From Zhongshania sp. (GTDB lineage Bacteria; Pseudomonadota; Gammaproteobacteria; Pseudomonadales; Spongiibacteraceae): 64,000 nt of DNA. Within the stretch, counting starts at the first letter, position 1; the number at the start of each line of letters is the position of its first letter. Made by a program: the position numbers and the translations under genes. The stretch lies in assembly GCF_029212375.1 (NCBI RefSeq), contig NZ_JARGNU010000005.1, positions 97,532-161,531 on the forward strand, in the 5' to 3' direction. The notes below the pieces were generated by a model, which had not been told where the DNA came from, did not search any database, and worked only from the letters and a program-made list of their open reading frames with translations. Positions 56,090-64,000 of the stretch are shown in pieces.

Positions 56090-57226
56090 TTATAGACGAT
56101 TGGATACCGGCGTAAAGTTTGCTTGAAAGGTGTCGTTCGCTTCACTAAAACCAAACTGGGTGTTTGGCCCTTGCACGAGCGACTCCAATATGCCGATGCC
56201 GCTGCCAATCATGACGCCATTGCGCTTTACTTCTACCCTCGAAATCGCCTGTGTGTGGACGTTCTCGGTGTCAGCAACATTGAGCTCGGCTGGGTTTAAG
56301 TCTTCGCGCTCAATGCACAGTGGACCTTGATTTTTACCGTGATGCCATTTCTTGTCGAAGTAGCCCAAGCCACGCATCAGAAAGCGGGTGATTGGTTGGT
56401 AGCTAATTGAAATCTCGGTGCCGCGTTCTGGTCGCAGGGTTACGGTCGCCGACTTTAGGTAACGGGTTTTGGGGAGAAAGTCGCAGATCACCTCGGTGTC
56501 GCTCACCTCAATAATGCGCTCGGCGCTGCTGCCATCGGGCGCAATTGCGCCGCGCTTATTCCATATGGTGCTGTTGCCGTCGGCGCAAACGTGAAAGAAA
56601 TAACTGGTGCCTGCAACGTTTACCGGCGCCCATATCCAAAAAAAGCCAGCGGGAACGGCGGGCGCGAAGGCTTGGGGATCTGATTCGCCAACGGGCCGAA
56701 TGCCCCATGAGCGGTCGCGAATGCCGCTGTATTGCTCGTCGAGTTGCTGCTTTTTGCCGTCTATTTCTATCCAGCCTGTATAGGTGCCGCGCTGGGTCAT
56801 TCTGGTGTAATCCATAAACGCTCGCGGCCCAAAGCGGTGAGTGAAACGCGGTTCTTGAATGGGAAAGGCACTGCCCTCAAAGCGGATTGTTGCGCTGATG
56901 CCTTCGAAATTGTCGATAACAACTTCGAGTACTTGCAGCGGCTCAATAATATTAATTGCGATTGGGCCAACCTCAAGATTGAGACGCTCCATGCCCAAAT
57001 GCCGAGACGCGTGCACACTGTACTGCTTGCCGTCACGTATCACCGAAAAGTGAGCATCGGCAATATTTAAATGGGGGTAAACCCCGAAGGCCACGGCAAA
57101 GTAGTTTTGGCCGTCGTCGGTGTAACCATTAAAAAAATAGCGGTCGTAAAAGTTACGGTCGGTGCCAGAAAACGCAATTGGATCTGCGGTTTGGTGAATA
57201 GGGTAGTCATCGCCTTTTGTAATCAT
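56090..57226 (-). CDS. CrtC/AttH-like lipocalin-type protein (DUF7064/DUF7065 type)
   Basis: The 378-residue protein has no signal peptide or membrane helix. It has the pattern of the AttH/hydroxyneurosporene-synthase-like superfamily: N-terminal 'FYDRYFFNGYTDDGQNYFAVAFGVYPHLNIADAHFSV', a central 'GIRDRSWGIRPVG' and a beta-rich C-terminal half. Such proteins bind or hydrate lipophilic isoprenoid-like compounds; many are annotated only as DUF7064/7065. It lies between the kinase-like gene and the CMD-like gene, all on the minus strand, and may be part of one operon (59 bp and 151 bp gaps). Family call is moderate; the reaction is unknown. Confidence 0.68.
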   Translation of the reverse strand: MITKGDDYPIHQTADPIAFSGTDRNFYDRYFFNGYTDDGQNYFAVAFGVYPHLNIADAHFSVIRDGKQYSVHASRHLGMERLNLEVGPIAINIIEPLQVLEVVIDNFEGISATIRFEGSAFPIQEPRFTHRFGPRAFMDYTRMTQRGTYTGWIEIDGKKQQLDEQYSGIRDRSWGIRPVGESDPQAFAPAVPAGFFWIWAPVNVAGTSYFFHVCADGNSTIWNKRGAIAPDGSSAERIIEVSDTEVICDFLPKTRYLKSATVTLRPERGTEISISYQPITRFLMRGLGYFDKKWHHGKNQGPLCIEREDLNPAELNVADTENVHTQAISRVEVKRNGVMIGSGIGILESLVQGPNTQFGFSEANDTFQANFTPVSNRL

Positions 57227-57284
57227 GTTAACGCCTCGTTATGTTTGTGGTTTTGGTTTTGTCGCCGCTTCGGCTGCGCAGTAA

Positions 57285-58367
57285 TTATAAAAAGCGCGCC
57301 GCGTCGTTAATCTCAATTTGATGGCAGTAGCGCGACAGCATCTTGTTAAATAATTGGTCGCCGCGCTCGGTGCGCTTTACGCTCATGGATGCAATGATGG
57401 TGATGGTGAGTCCAGCAAATGAAAAATACTGGTAGTCGCGGTAGAACTGCGCATAGCTGTAGTCGCTAACACCTTGGCTACACAGCGCGTCATAATATTC
57501 TGGGAGCAAGAGTTCTTGCATAATGGCCAGCTGATTTTCTTCAAAACTGCCGCCGAGAAAGTAGGCAACGTCGGAGGCGCCATAGTTGAAACTCAGGGTT
57601 TGCCAGTCGACCACATAGAGCGGGTGTTTGCTGTTTTCAATTTCGGAAAAAAGCATATTTTCGGGGCGGTAGTCGTTGTGGGTAATGCAGCGCGGTCGAT
57701 CTAAAGGCCTATTCCAGTGGCTATTGTTTTTTACAAAGCGTTCTACAATCTTTAAATGCGGTGCGCAGACAATATCGCCAAACCGCGCTTTAAAGCCGTC
57801 CCAGCATTGTTGTATTGCGGCCGGTGAACCAATGCCTTGCGCTAGGTCTGGCGCTTGAATATAGCCTTTGCTAACAATATCGTTGCGTCCCCAGTGCGAG
57901 GCGTGCAATTTGGCCGCTTCTAACACTGCCATGCGTGCTTCCCGCTCAGTTGTTAGGCCGAGTTGATCACCAACGCGGGCGGGGGATACGTCTTCTAGTA
58001 ACATCAAAAAGCGATCACTGTCGTCGTGCATAACCAAATACGCATGGGGACTGCAGATTCCGGCGCTAGGGGCTATATGCTTGTAGAACAGCGCTTCGTT
58101 GCGGTACAGCGACAACTGCTTGGCCACGGCGCGGCTGTCGGTATTGGCGGAGTGGTGCTTGCCAATCATCACACGGGGAAACTCGCTCGCGGCGGATTCG
58201 TGCTGCAAGTGATAGCGATAAGTGTCGCCGACCTGCCCTGCGCCAACGGGCTCTGAGCTTATAGCACTGATTTGAACCGGATGACCGTGGCTATTCAATT
58301 GCGCGTTGATAAAATCTGCGGTAACGCCATCTGCATTGGGAATGATAGATATGGATTCGTTCATCAA
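57285..58367 (-). CDS. APH-fold phosphotransferase (ecdysteroid-kinase-like/DUF1679 type)
   Basis: The 360-residue protein has the kinase catalytic motif 'CITHNDYRPENMLF' (HxDxxxxN) near residue 230 and the metal-binding 'VVDWQTLSFNYGASDVAYFLGG' near 255. The ATP-binding N-lobe lies at residues 30-130. Its length and 'DWQ' element are closest to small-molecule kinases such as ecdysteroid 22-kinases and phosphotransferase family enzymes, rather than antibiotic kinases. It should phosphorylate a hydroxylated small molecule; the substrate is unknown. It is the first gene of a minus-strand three-gene group, 285 bp downstream of the AraC regulator gene. Confidence 0.85.
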   Translation of the reverse strand: MMNESISIIPNADGVTADFINAQLNSHGHPVQISAISSEPVGAGQVGDTYRYHLQHESAASEFPRVMIGKHHSANTDSRAVAKQLSLYRNEALFYKHIAPSAGICSPHAYLVMHDDSDRFLMLLEDVSPARVGDQLGLTTEREARMAVLEAAKLHASHWGRNDIVSKGYIQAPDLAQGIGSPAAIQQCWDGFKARFGDIVCAPHLKIVERFVKNNSHWNRPLDRPRCITHNDYRPENMLFSEIENSKHPLYVVDWQTLSFNYGASDVAYFLGGSFEENQLAIMQELLLPEYYDALCSQGVSDYSYAQFYRDYQYFSFAGLTITIIASMSVKRTERGDQLFNKMLSRYCHQIEINDAARFL

Positions 58368-58509
58368 TTTACCCGCCTAGATATCGTAATTATTAGAATG
58401 CCTGCAGAGCATGGCTTTGCGAGGTTTGCTTTTATTTGTTATTAGCTGTGGCGGCTTATACGCCACGTTTCGAACATTATTCTATGCGCAGCTGAGCTAA
58501 AAAATTGTC

Positions 58510-58541
58510 GGAATGCGACATAGAATTGATGGATTGCGACA
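58510..58541 (-). promoter_or_regulatory. Predicted AraC-type operator (two 11-bp direct repeats, 21 bp apart)
   Basis: GGAATGCGACA (58510-58520) and GGATTGCGACA (58531-58541) differ at one base and are spaced exactly 21 bp start to start, two helical turns. This is the half-site layout of AraC-family operators. On the minus strand they read TGTCGCA-ATCC and TGTCGCA-TTCC. They lie between the AraC gene and the kinase-like gene, about 143 bp before its ATG. Confidence 0.6.
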
Positions 58542-58652
58542 AGCTGGCTTGCTACGTTTTTGAAAGATTAACGCCGGATTTTAATGGTGCTGCTTGGTGT
58601 ATGTCTGTGTTTCAACGGCCGCAGGGCGTGGCCGCTAGCGTGGCTTAGTGGC

Positions 58653-59654
58653 TTAGCTCGCCATGGCTTTTTTACGCCATGCCTTGGGAGATACACCTGT
58701 CCATGTGCGGAAGCTTCTACTAAAAGAGGCCGTTTCGGCAAAGCCAAGGTTTAGCGCCAGATCGGTAATAGCGATATCGCTTTTTTCGAGATATTCCTTG
58801 GCAATTTTTTCTCTGGTTTCGTGTATCAGTTTTATATAAGAGGTGCCTTCCGCTTGCAGCCGCCGCTGCAATTCTCGGGGGTGAAGGTCGAGCGCTTGGG
58901 CAATATTGCGTAAGCTGCAATCGCTGGACGGCAGCATTCTGCCAATCAGTGCTTTGAGCTGATCGCTGAAGCTGTTGGGGAAATTGTTTTGGAGGTGATG
59001 CAGGTAATCATCAAAGTGTTGCTTAATCATCTCATTATCAAGACGAGGCTTGATTTTAAGGGCCTCTGGCGTGATAGAAATACCATTAAACGCACTAGAA
59101 AATTGGATGTTTGAGAACTGTTTACTGGTAAAGCTCTGCTCGGTTTTTGGTTTTGTTTGCCTAAGGTGGAGGCTGAGAATGCCTTTGTCTGAACCAAGGA
59201 GACTGAGCAAAATATGGCATAATTGCCCTAAGGAAATTTGATAAAGCTGGAGCATGTCGTCGGCGTTGCCGAAGAGATAGCGAAACTGTATTTGGCTTTG
59301 TTTTCGGCAAGACGCGATCGTAATTTCGATACCACCGGCATGCAAAAACAGAATCTTACCAAACTTGTGTATGGCAGCTTCTATTGTTGGTTCTTGGCAG
59401 ATATTAATCGGCAGTTCGCCCAGCACATGCCAATCCTGATGGTCGGCAAGTAAAACCCCAAAATACGGAGACTTACAGCTGCGCGCGGCGGTTTCGAGCA
59501 ACAGCGATAGTTTACTTAGCGCCAAAAAACTATTGGGGTCGCGAAACTGCGCAGGTCGCAGTCCGGCGCTTTCTTTAATGCGATTGGGGTTGCTACCCAG
59601 TTTGCGCACAAGGGTGTCGATGCCCTCGACGGCGCCAGACCTAACTAAATACAT
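58653..59654 (-). CDS. AraC family transcriptional regulator (arabinose-bd N-terminal type)
   Basis: The start at the ATG at 59654 has AAGGA about 5 bases upstream; a GTG at 59702 has none. Of 333 residues, the first ~200 resemble the PF12625-type ligand-binding domain found in OruR/ArgR-like regulators. The last ~100 form the AraC HTH with 'SLRNIAQALDLHPRELQRRL' and 'IAITDLALNLGFAETASFSRSFRTWTG'. It probably controls the kinase-like/DUF7064/CMD operon through the 21-bp direct repeat at 58510-58541. The ligand is unknown. Confidence 0.9.
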   Translation of the reverse strand: MYLVRSGAVEGIDTLVRKLGSNPNRIKESAGLRPAQFRDPNSFLALSKLSLLLETAARSCKSPYFGVLLADHQDWHVLGELPINICQEPTIEAAIHKFGKILFLHAGGIEITIASCRKQSQIQFRYLFGNADDMLQLYQISLGQLCHILLSLLGSDKGILSLHLRQTKPKTEQSFTSKQFSNIQFSSAFNGISITPEALKIKPRLDNEMIKQHFDDYLHHLQNNFPNSFSDQLKALIGRMLPSSDCSLRNIAQALDLHPRELQRRLQAEGTSYIKLIHETREKIAKEYLEKSDIAITDLALNLGFAETASFSRSFRTWTGVSPKAWRKKAMAS

Positions 59655-59763
59655 TATTATCCTTAACGCTGGGCTGTTCGCGGCGTTTATTTCACTTAAC
59701 ACGTATTTCCCTATACCGAAATGTGTGACAGTCGTTGTTATTGTTCAGCGAAACGAGGATGTC

Positions 59764-59781
59764 AGTCATTTCGCAATGACT
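59764..59781. promoter_or_regulatory. Palindrome between the divergent AraC and CPXCG genes
   Basis: AGTCATT and AATGACT (7-bp perfect arms) surround TCGC. It is in the 249-bp divergent region and could be an operator or a hairpin in the AraC leader. No known consensus was matched. Confidence 0.4.
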
Positions 59782-59903
59782 CAATTAAGATACAGTTGCT
59801 ACCTTATTTATATCGATAGGCGGTCCAATTTGCACTTTTTATGGAAAGCCGTCCATTATAAGGTTCATCACCCGTTCATCCGTAATATGTGAGGCAAGGG
59901 TAT

Positions 59904-60101
59904 ATGAATGCACTAGAGTCTGTGGTGGCGCGCTGCCCGTATTGCGGCGAGCGCGTGGAGTTATTGGTTGATAGCTCTGAGGGGGAGCAGCAGTACACCG
60001 AAGATTGCGAGGTGTGTTGCCGGCCAATGGTGGTGAGTGTGGCCATTGATGAGGACGAGTTACCGCGGGTGCAGGTGTTTAGTGAAAATGACGCTTTTTA
60101 A
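59904..60101 (+). CDS. CPXCG motif-containing cysteine-rich protein
   Basis: The 65-residue protein has 'CPYCGERVELLVDSS' near the start and 'EDCEVCCRPMVVSV' in the middle, so CxxC and CxxCC pairs form a zinc-ribbon. It matches the small CPXCG family (about 60-70 residues) of unknown role. I start at the ATG at 59904; the region upstream has GAGG/AGGG. It is a tiny soluble protein divergent from the AraC gene and followed by the GT25 gene in the same direction. Family assignment is firm; function is unknown. Confidence 0.86.
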   Translation: MNALESVVARCPYCGERVELLVDSSEGEQQYTEDCEVCCRPMVVSVAIDEDELPRVQVFSENDAF

Positions 60102-60130
60102 ACGCGAAGCAGAACCTAAAAATTAGACTT

Positions 60131-60148
60131 TCGTCACCTTATTGTCAC
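60131..60148 (+). promoter_or_regulatory. Pho-box-like direct repeat upstream of the GT25 gene
   Basis: TCGTCAC and TTGTCAC are separated by CTTA (7-4-7). The second repeat is identical to the second repeat of the E. coli phoA Pho box. Ten bases later comes TTAAAT (60159-60164), a plausible -10 at the PhoB-promoter distance. The first repeat is degenerate, so this is a tentative site, 81 bp upstream of the GT25 ATG. Confidence 0.4.
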
Positions 60149-60229
60149 AGGCCTTGATTTAAATGGTGGATTGCTCGGTATGCGCTGTATTGGATGGCGC
60201 AGGCGCAGTTTTTTCATTTAAGGTTTGTT

Positions 60230-61036
60230 ATGTCTGCATTGGCGCAATTGCCAACTCTTGTTATATCTCTGGAACCCGACACCGCCGACGTTCGTGACTT
60301 GCTGCGTAAATTGGGAAATTTGGGCTTTAAGCCCCAGTTATTTGCGGCCGTTGATGGCCGCTCTGCAATGCCGGTGTTACGCGCTGGTGAGTCTGTTGAT
60401 CAAGCGAGTTCTTTATTGCGTCGGCGGGCGATTTTGTCGAATGCCGAGGTGGGGTGTTTTCTGTCGCACGCTCGAGCGATTCGCGAGGCCTACACCAAGG
60501 GCGCGCAACATTTACTGCTATTAGAAGACGATGTTGAGATTCGCGACGGATTGGTCGAGGTGGTGCAAGGCATTTTGGCGCTGCCCGCCGAGGCCGAGAT
60601 GGTGCGCTTGATGGGGCTAAAACGTCGCCGTCGCAAAGTGGTGGCGAGCATTGCCGAGTGCTGGCAGTTGGTTAGGCCCTTGCGCGGTTGGTGTGGCACC
60701 CAAGGCTATATTATTAATCGCAGCGGCATGGAAAAATTTATTCGCCACGCCAATTGCATGAGCCAGCCGATTGACGGCTTTTATGATTGCTATTGGGAAA
60801 CCGGCATCCGCTGCTACGGCATTGAGCCCCATGTTATCGCCGAGCGCCAGCGACCGTCGTCGATTGCCAAACCCTGGGGCAGTATGAAACCGTCACGGGC
60901 AACGGTGCTGCGCTGGCATGTTTTTAAACTGGTACGCGGCTTAATTATGCGCCGCTACCGGCTGCGTTATTTGCGCGATTTTTATCCCAATCAACTGCCC
61001 GATCCAAGTATTAAATTCGCGCGCTCTAAGCCCTGA
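60230..61036 (+). CDS. Glycosyltransferase family 25 protein (LPS-type)
   Basis: Starting at the ATG at 60230 (AAGG upstream), the 268-residue protein has the GT25 pattern: 'LPTLVISLEPDTADV' at the N-terminus, 'FLSHARAIREAYTKGAQHLLLLEDDVEI' with the EDD metal motif near residue 102, 'GTQGYIINRSGMEKFI' and 'PIDGFYDCYWETG'. GT25 enzymes add sugars, often galactose, to lipooligosaccharide or other glycans. A Pho-box-like site upstream would suggest induction at low phosphate. It is isolated from other envelope-glycan genes here. The acceptor is unknown. Confidence 0.88.
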   Translation: MSALAQLPTLVISLEPDTADVRDLLRKLGNLGFKPQLFAAVDGRSAMPVLRAGESVDQASSLLRRRAILSNAEVGCFLSHARAIREAYTKGAQHLLLLEDDVEIRDGLVEVVQGILALPAEAEMVRLMGLKRRRRKVVASIAECWQLVRPLRGWCGTQGYIINRSGMEKFIRHANCMSQPIDGFYDCYWETGIRCYGIEPHVIAERQRPSSIAKPWGSMKPSRATVLRWHVFKLVRGLIMRRYRLRYLRDFYPNQLPDPSIKFARSKP

Positions 61037-61062
61037 TTTTAATCGGCCGTTTTAGCGCAGGG

Positions 61063-62055
61063 CTATGCTAATTGCTCGCGCAGCCCAGCAAGAATCTCGT
61101 AAGACCGCAGACGAGCGGGGTGGGAGTAAATTTGCGAGGTAATCATCAGCTCGTCGGCTTGGGTCAGGGCAATAAATTCCTGCATTTTTCTGGCCACGGT
61201 TGCGGGGCTGCCAATGGCGCTGCACGACATGACCTGCTGCAGCATCATTTGCTCGCTAGGCGCTAAGGTTTGCAGATAGTTGTCGACCGGCGGCTGAAGT
61301 TTGCCAGGATTGCCTTTGCGCAAATTAACAAAGGTATGCTGCATGGAGCTAGATAAATACTCGCCTTGGGCGTCACTGTCGGCGGCAAATACATTGTAAC
61401 CAAGCATCACATAGGGTTTGTCTAATTGGGCGGAAGGCCGGAAGCGTTGGCGGTAGAGTTCAATGGCTTCGAGCATTTGCCCTGGCGCAAAGTGCGAGGC
61501 AAAGGCATAGGGCAGGCCCAGCGAGGCGGCGAGCTGAGCGCCGAATAAACTCGAGCCCAAGATCCAAATCGGTACGTTTAGGCCGCTGCCGGGAAAAGCG
61601 TGAATACGCTGGCCAGGTTCGGGTTCGCCAAAGTAGTTCATCAGTTCTACAACATCTTGGGGAAACTGGTCAGCGTCGGCATGGAGGTTACGGCGCAGGG
61701 CGTAGGCAGTGGCTTGGTCACTGCCAGGGGCGCGGCCTAGTCCTAGGTCAATACGACCGGGGAACAGTGCTTCCAAGGTACCAAATTGCTCGGCAATAAC
61801 CAGCGGTGCATGATTGGGCAACATAACACCGCCAGCACCTACCCGAATGGTTTTGGTTCCTGCTGCAACATGGCCAATAACCACCGCGGTGGCGGCGCTG
61901 GCGATACCGCTCATATTGTGATGTTCGGCCAACCAGTAGCGGTTGTAGCCCCACTGCTCGACGTGCTGGGCTAGGTCTAGCGTGTTGCGCAGGGAATCAC
62001 CGGCACAGCCGTCGGCAGTGATGGGCGATAGGTCGAGCACGGAGAGCTGAGTCAT
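61063..62055 (-). CDS. LLM class flavin-dependent oxidoreductase (luciferase-like)
   Basis: The 330-residue protein is in the bacterial luciferase-like monooxygenase superfamily: '[13 protein letters not shown]' at the start, '[17 protein letters not shown]', '[41 protein letters not shown]' and the '[25 protein letters not shown]' region. It uses FMN/FMNH2 or F420-like flavin chemistry on an unknown substrate. It is convergent with the GT25 gene and otherwise stands alone. Many such proteins exist with no defined role. Confidence 0.92.
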   Translation of the reverse strand: MTQLSVLDLSPITADGCAGDSLRNTLDLAQHVEQWGYNRYWLAEHHNMSGIASAATAVVIGHVAAGTKTIRVGAGGVMLPNHAPLVIAEQFGTLEALFPGRIDLGLGRAPGSDQATAYALRRNLHADADQFPQDVVELMNYFGEPEPGQRIHAFPGSGLNVPIWILGSSLFGAQLAASLGLPYAFASHFAPGQMLEAIELYRQRFRPSAQLDKPYVMLGYNVFAADSDAQGEYLSSSMQHTFVNLRKGNPGKLQPPVDNYLQTLAPSEQMMLQQVMSCSAIGSPATVARKMQEFIALTQADELMITSQIYSHPARLRSYEILAGLREQLA

Positions 62056-62279
62056 GGCTTATTCCTGAGTCTAGGCGTTTAAATATGATTGGGGCGAGCT
62101 GGGGATATTTCAACGTGTTCAGCTAAGTTGTCGCGATAGCTTTGCCAAGCGGAAGGTCGCAAATTGCTCAGTATTAGGCTATAACAGATTGTCTTAGCGG
62201 TTGTTGTGTTTGAATTTTAATTTGTGGCGGTGAACCGGCGTGGGTTTGGATACTCACGTAGTCGCTGTATTGGGGGCTA

Positions 62280-63242
62280 ATGCGAGTGGCAAAGTGCGCG
62301 GTAGTTGTTTTTCTCTGGTTCTTCTCTATTGCGGTATCGCAAACCTTTGCCGCGGATTCTACGTCACCATTATCTAATCTTGGGAATGATTCGGGCTTGC
62401 TTTCGGGTATTGGCGACGCATTGGGGAGCAGCGCGTCTAGCTTGTTGGCCGGTAACCCTGCGTCATTGCAGACTCAGGCTGTGGAAGATGCCTTTGCCAC
62501 TATGATGGGCGATACCTTGGACCGCAACGATGAAGCGTTTAGAGAATTCGGTGATATTTCCAATTTATTTGGCCTTAGTTTCACAATTGGCAGGTTTGAA
62601 GCCAACGGCATAAAAACCAGCTATGTCACCGTGCCCCTGTCGTATACCTTTCCACCCAAGCAGGATCTAGGGCGTGAATGGATTGTGAGCGCGCCGCTAT
62701 CTGTCGGTGAGGTAAATGGTGCTAAAACCTACTCAGTGCGGCCGGGCTTAGCGCTGCGGGTGCCGGTGACCTCGCGATGGGCACTTACGCCGGCTTTGGC
62801 TGTTGGCTATGTAAAGTCAAATGATTTAGAGCAAGAGGCGCAGCAAGCTGGGGCGTCGCTGTCTAGCGCCTACCGTATTCCGTTGGGGGCTGGGGGTGAT
62901 TCGATTCATATCGGTAATCTTGTAGGCTATTACAAAACTGTAAAAGTGAACTTGGCTGGCAGCGAGTTTGACCCCAATATTGCTAATACGGTGTTTAGAA
63001 ATGGGGTGTTGTATTCGCTGCCTTTGGATTTTTTCAACAAGTTGCGCAGTGTTGAATTTAGTTTTGTGAATACTTATTTTACCGGTACTAAAACCTATGC
63101 CCGCAGCCAGAATGAGCTCGCTTTTAGTGTTGGCAGTACTCGCCGCCATATGGGCCAGCTGAGTTTTTTACGACTTGGCGTTAGTGTGGTAAAAGCCGGC
63201 GATGTTAAGGGCTTACGTTTAAACTTTGGCTATTATTTTTAG
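62280..63242 (+). CDS. Exported beta-rich outer-membrane-type protein of unknown function
   Basis: The 320-residue protein has a clear signal peptide ending 'TFA' near residue 24, then a Ser/Gly/Leu-rich stretch. About 200 residues of alternating strands follow ('KTSYVTVPLSYTFPPKQDL', 'WIVSAPLSVGEVNGAKTYSVRPGLALRVPV'). It ends in 'LRLNFGYYF', and a terminal aromatic residue is typical of outer-membrane barrels recognised by BamA. I do not recognise a named family. No operon partner is visible. An integral barrel is the best guess. Confidence 0.65.
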   Translation: MRVAKCAVVVFLWFFSIAVSQTFAADSTSPLSNLGNDSGLLSGIGDALGSSASSLLAGNPASLQTQAVEDAFATMMGDTLDRNDEAFREFGDISNLFGLSFTIGRFEANGIKTSYVTVPLSYTFPPKQDLGREWIVSAPLSVGEVNGAKTYSVRPGLALRVPVTSRWALTPALAVGYVKSNDLEQEAQQAGASLSSAYRIPLGAGGDSIHIGNLVGYYKTVKVNLAGSEFDPNIANTVFRNGVLYSLPLDFFNKLRSVEFSFVNTYFTGTKTYARSQNELAFSVGSTRRHMGQLSFLRLGVSVVKAGDVKGLRLNFGYYF

Positions 63243-63270
63243 CACATAAGGCTAAGCGCAAGCTGCTAAA

Positions 63271-64000
63271 TTATTCGAATAACATTCGCCATAATTCAGC
63301 GGATTTAGCGCGGCTGTCGCCCCGCTGGCTTATATAGCGCACGTGCTGTCCACTGTTGGCGGGCGACAATTCAATGCCCCACAGCGGCTCAATTTCATTG
63401 GGCAGTAGCGAGTAGCGCAAATCCATAACCCGCAGCGGATTGTCGTTCGCCAGGGCAATGTAGTCTTGCGAAAACCAGCGAAAGCGCTCAAGGTCCAGCG
63501 CTTGTTGGGAGCCAGCTTGCAGCCACGGTAAATCGCGTTGGATATTGAGCGGCGCAACTGCCGCGCCGGCGATCACTGTTGGCTTTATTCCCACGCGAAT
63601 GGCATCCACATAAAAGTAGTCTGGGGTGCGATAAATCACTTTCCACAGCAGCACGTTAGCAAAAGAGGGTTTAGCACTCAGGCTAATAACTTGGTGGGTG
63701 CGGCTCGCCGCTAATTGATAGCCAGCATCTTCTGCTCGGCTTTTCTGCCACCAACCCAGCGCGGGATAGGCGACCACCCACGCTAAGGCAAGCCGCGCCA
63801 GCCAGCGGCGTTGCGGCGACAGGCTAAGCGCGACCAGCAGCGCAATGGGTAGGGTGTAGAGCGGGTCGATAATTGAAATAACATTCCACGCCACTCTCTC
63901 ATTGCTAAACGGCCAGTACAGCTGGGTGCCGTAAGTGGTGCCGGCATCGAGCAGGGCGTGGGTGGCGTAGCCTAGGGTGCAAAATAAAATGCTCTGCCAG
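63271..64000 (-). CDS. YdjM-like (DUF457) inner-membrane metal-dependent hydrolase, cut by the window end
   Basis: The 5' end lies beyond position 64000. Reading the minus strand from the edge gives 'THALLDAGTTYGTQLYWPFS' followed by 'NERVAWNVISIIDPLYTLPI', the typical DUF457/YdjM membrane-protein signature with conserved His and Asp. Several hydrophobic helices follow, then a soluble C-terminal part of about 150 residues. A shorter reading starting at 63894 is rejected because it would begin inside the conserved motif. The family was named metal-dependent hydrolase by similarity; the reaction is not established. Confidence 0.83.
   Translation of the reverse strand, partial: WQSILFCTLGYATHALLDAGTTYGTQLYWPFSNERVAWNVISIIDPLYTLPIALLVALSLSPQRRWLARLALAWVVAYPALGWWQKSRAEDAGYQLAASRTHQVISLSAKPSFANVLLWKVIYRTPDYFYVDAIRVGIKPTVIAGAAVAPLNIQRDLPWLQAGSQQALDLERFRWFSQDYIALANDNPLRVMDLRYSLLPNEIEPLWGIELSPANSGQHVRYISQRGDSRAKSAELWRMLFE

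Noticed and set aside
61029..61064. AGCCCTG/CAGGGCT arms spanning the GT25 and LLM stop codons
   Set aside because: Loop is over 20 bases with no T-run; could be chance.

Overview
This window looks like an ordinary chromosomal stretch of a free-living, probably marine, gammaproteobacterium. The rnf/rsx operon order, the purM/purN - DUF2066 - AI-2E permease - hda block, PlsB, PilVWXY1 and a FabV-type enoyl reductase all fit the Cellvibrionales/Spongiibacteraceae area (Zhongshania- or Spongiibacter-like). That placement is an inference from gene content and protein style; no rRNA or other phylogenetic marker gene is present to fix it. Coding density is high. I saw no tRNA, rRNA, CRISPR array, insertion sequence, integrase or phage gene.

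Layout. 0-0.6 kb: a YehS-like protein. 0.7-6.7 kb (minus): the complete rsxABCDGE electron-transport operon, ended by a hairpin terminator shared with the convergent yehS side. 6.85-8.9 kb: metG, divergent from 9.1-10.8 kb mrp/apbC and dcd. 10.9-13.3 kb (minus): purM-purN-DUF3108, divergent from 13.4-16.3 kb DUF2066 - AI-2E permease - hda, whose stop and start codons overlap. 16.6-17.7 kb: an OmpA/OprF-like porin. 17.9-22.1 kb: a two-gene respiratory-type molybdoenzyme, with a catalytic subunit and a fused iron-sulfur/membrane-anchor subunit. 22.2-25.4 kb: a Tag-like DNA glycosylase and a large phytase-like lipoprotein with a Pho box in front of it. 25.6-28.2 kb: a small lipoprotein and a CHASE sensor kinase/response regulator pair. 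28.7-34.9 kb: fabV, a MATE exporter, a sterol-desaturase-family membrane hydroxylase, an MBL hydrolase and alanine dehydrogenase. 35-39.8 kb: AsmA, an AraC-Ogt fusion, an RDD protein and YfaZ.

40-45.6 kb (minus) is a minor-pilin operon pilV-pilW-pilX-pilY1 without fimT/fimU or pilE. 45.8-48.3 kb (minus): YgjP-like peptidase, DUF3010 and SelO. 48.6-52.3 kb: plsB, a MAPEG protein and a GNAT acetyltransferase. 52.3-53.1 kb has no convincing gene but carries a 21-bp tandem repeat and a dispersed-type inverted repeat. 53.1-59.7 kb is an accessory metabolic cluster: acyl-CoA synthetase and SDR on the plus strand face a carboxymuconolactone-decarboxylase-like protein, a CrtC/AttH-like protein (DUF7064/7065 type) and an APH-fold kinase on the minus strand, with an AraC regulator behind them. 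An 11-bp direct repeat with 21-bp spacing lies between the regulator and the kinase operon. 59.9-64 kb: a CPXCG protein, a GT25 glycosyltransferase (with a Pho-box-like site), an LLM flavin oxidoreductase, an orphan outer-membrane-type protein and a YdjM-like membrane protein cut by the window end.

The best candidates for undescribed biology are the 53-60 kb cluster with its predicted AraC operator, the molybdoenzyme pair of unknown substrate, and the Pho-box-linked phytase-like lipoprotein. All functional statements rest on reading motifs and family resemblance by eye; no database search was run.
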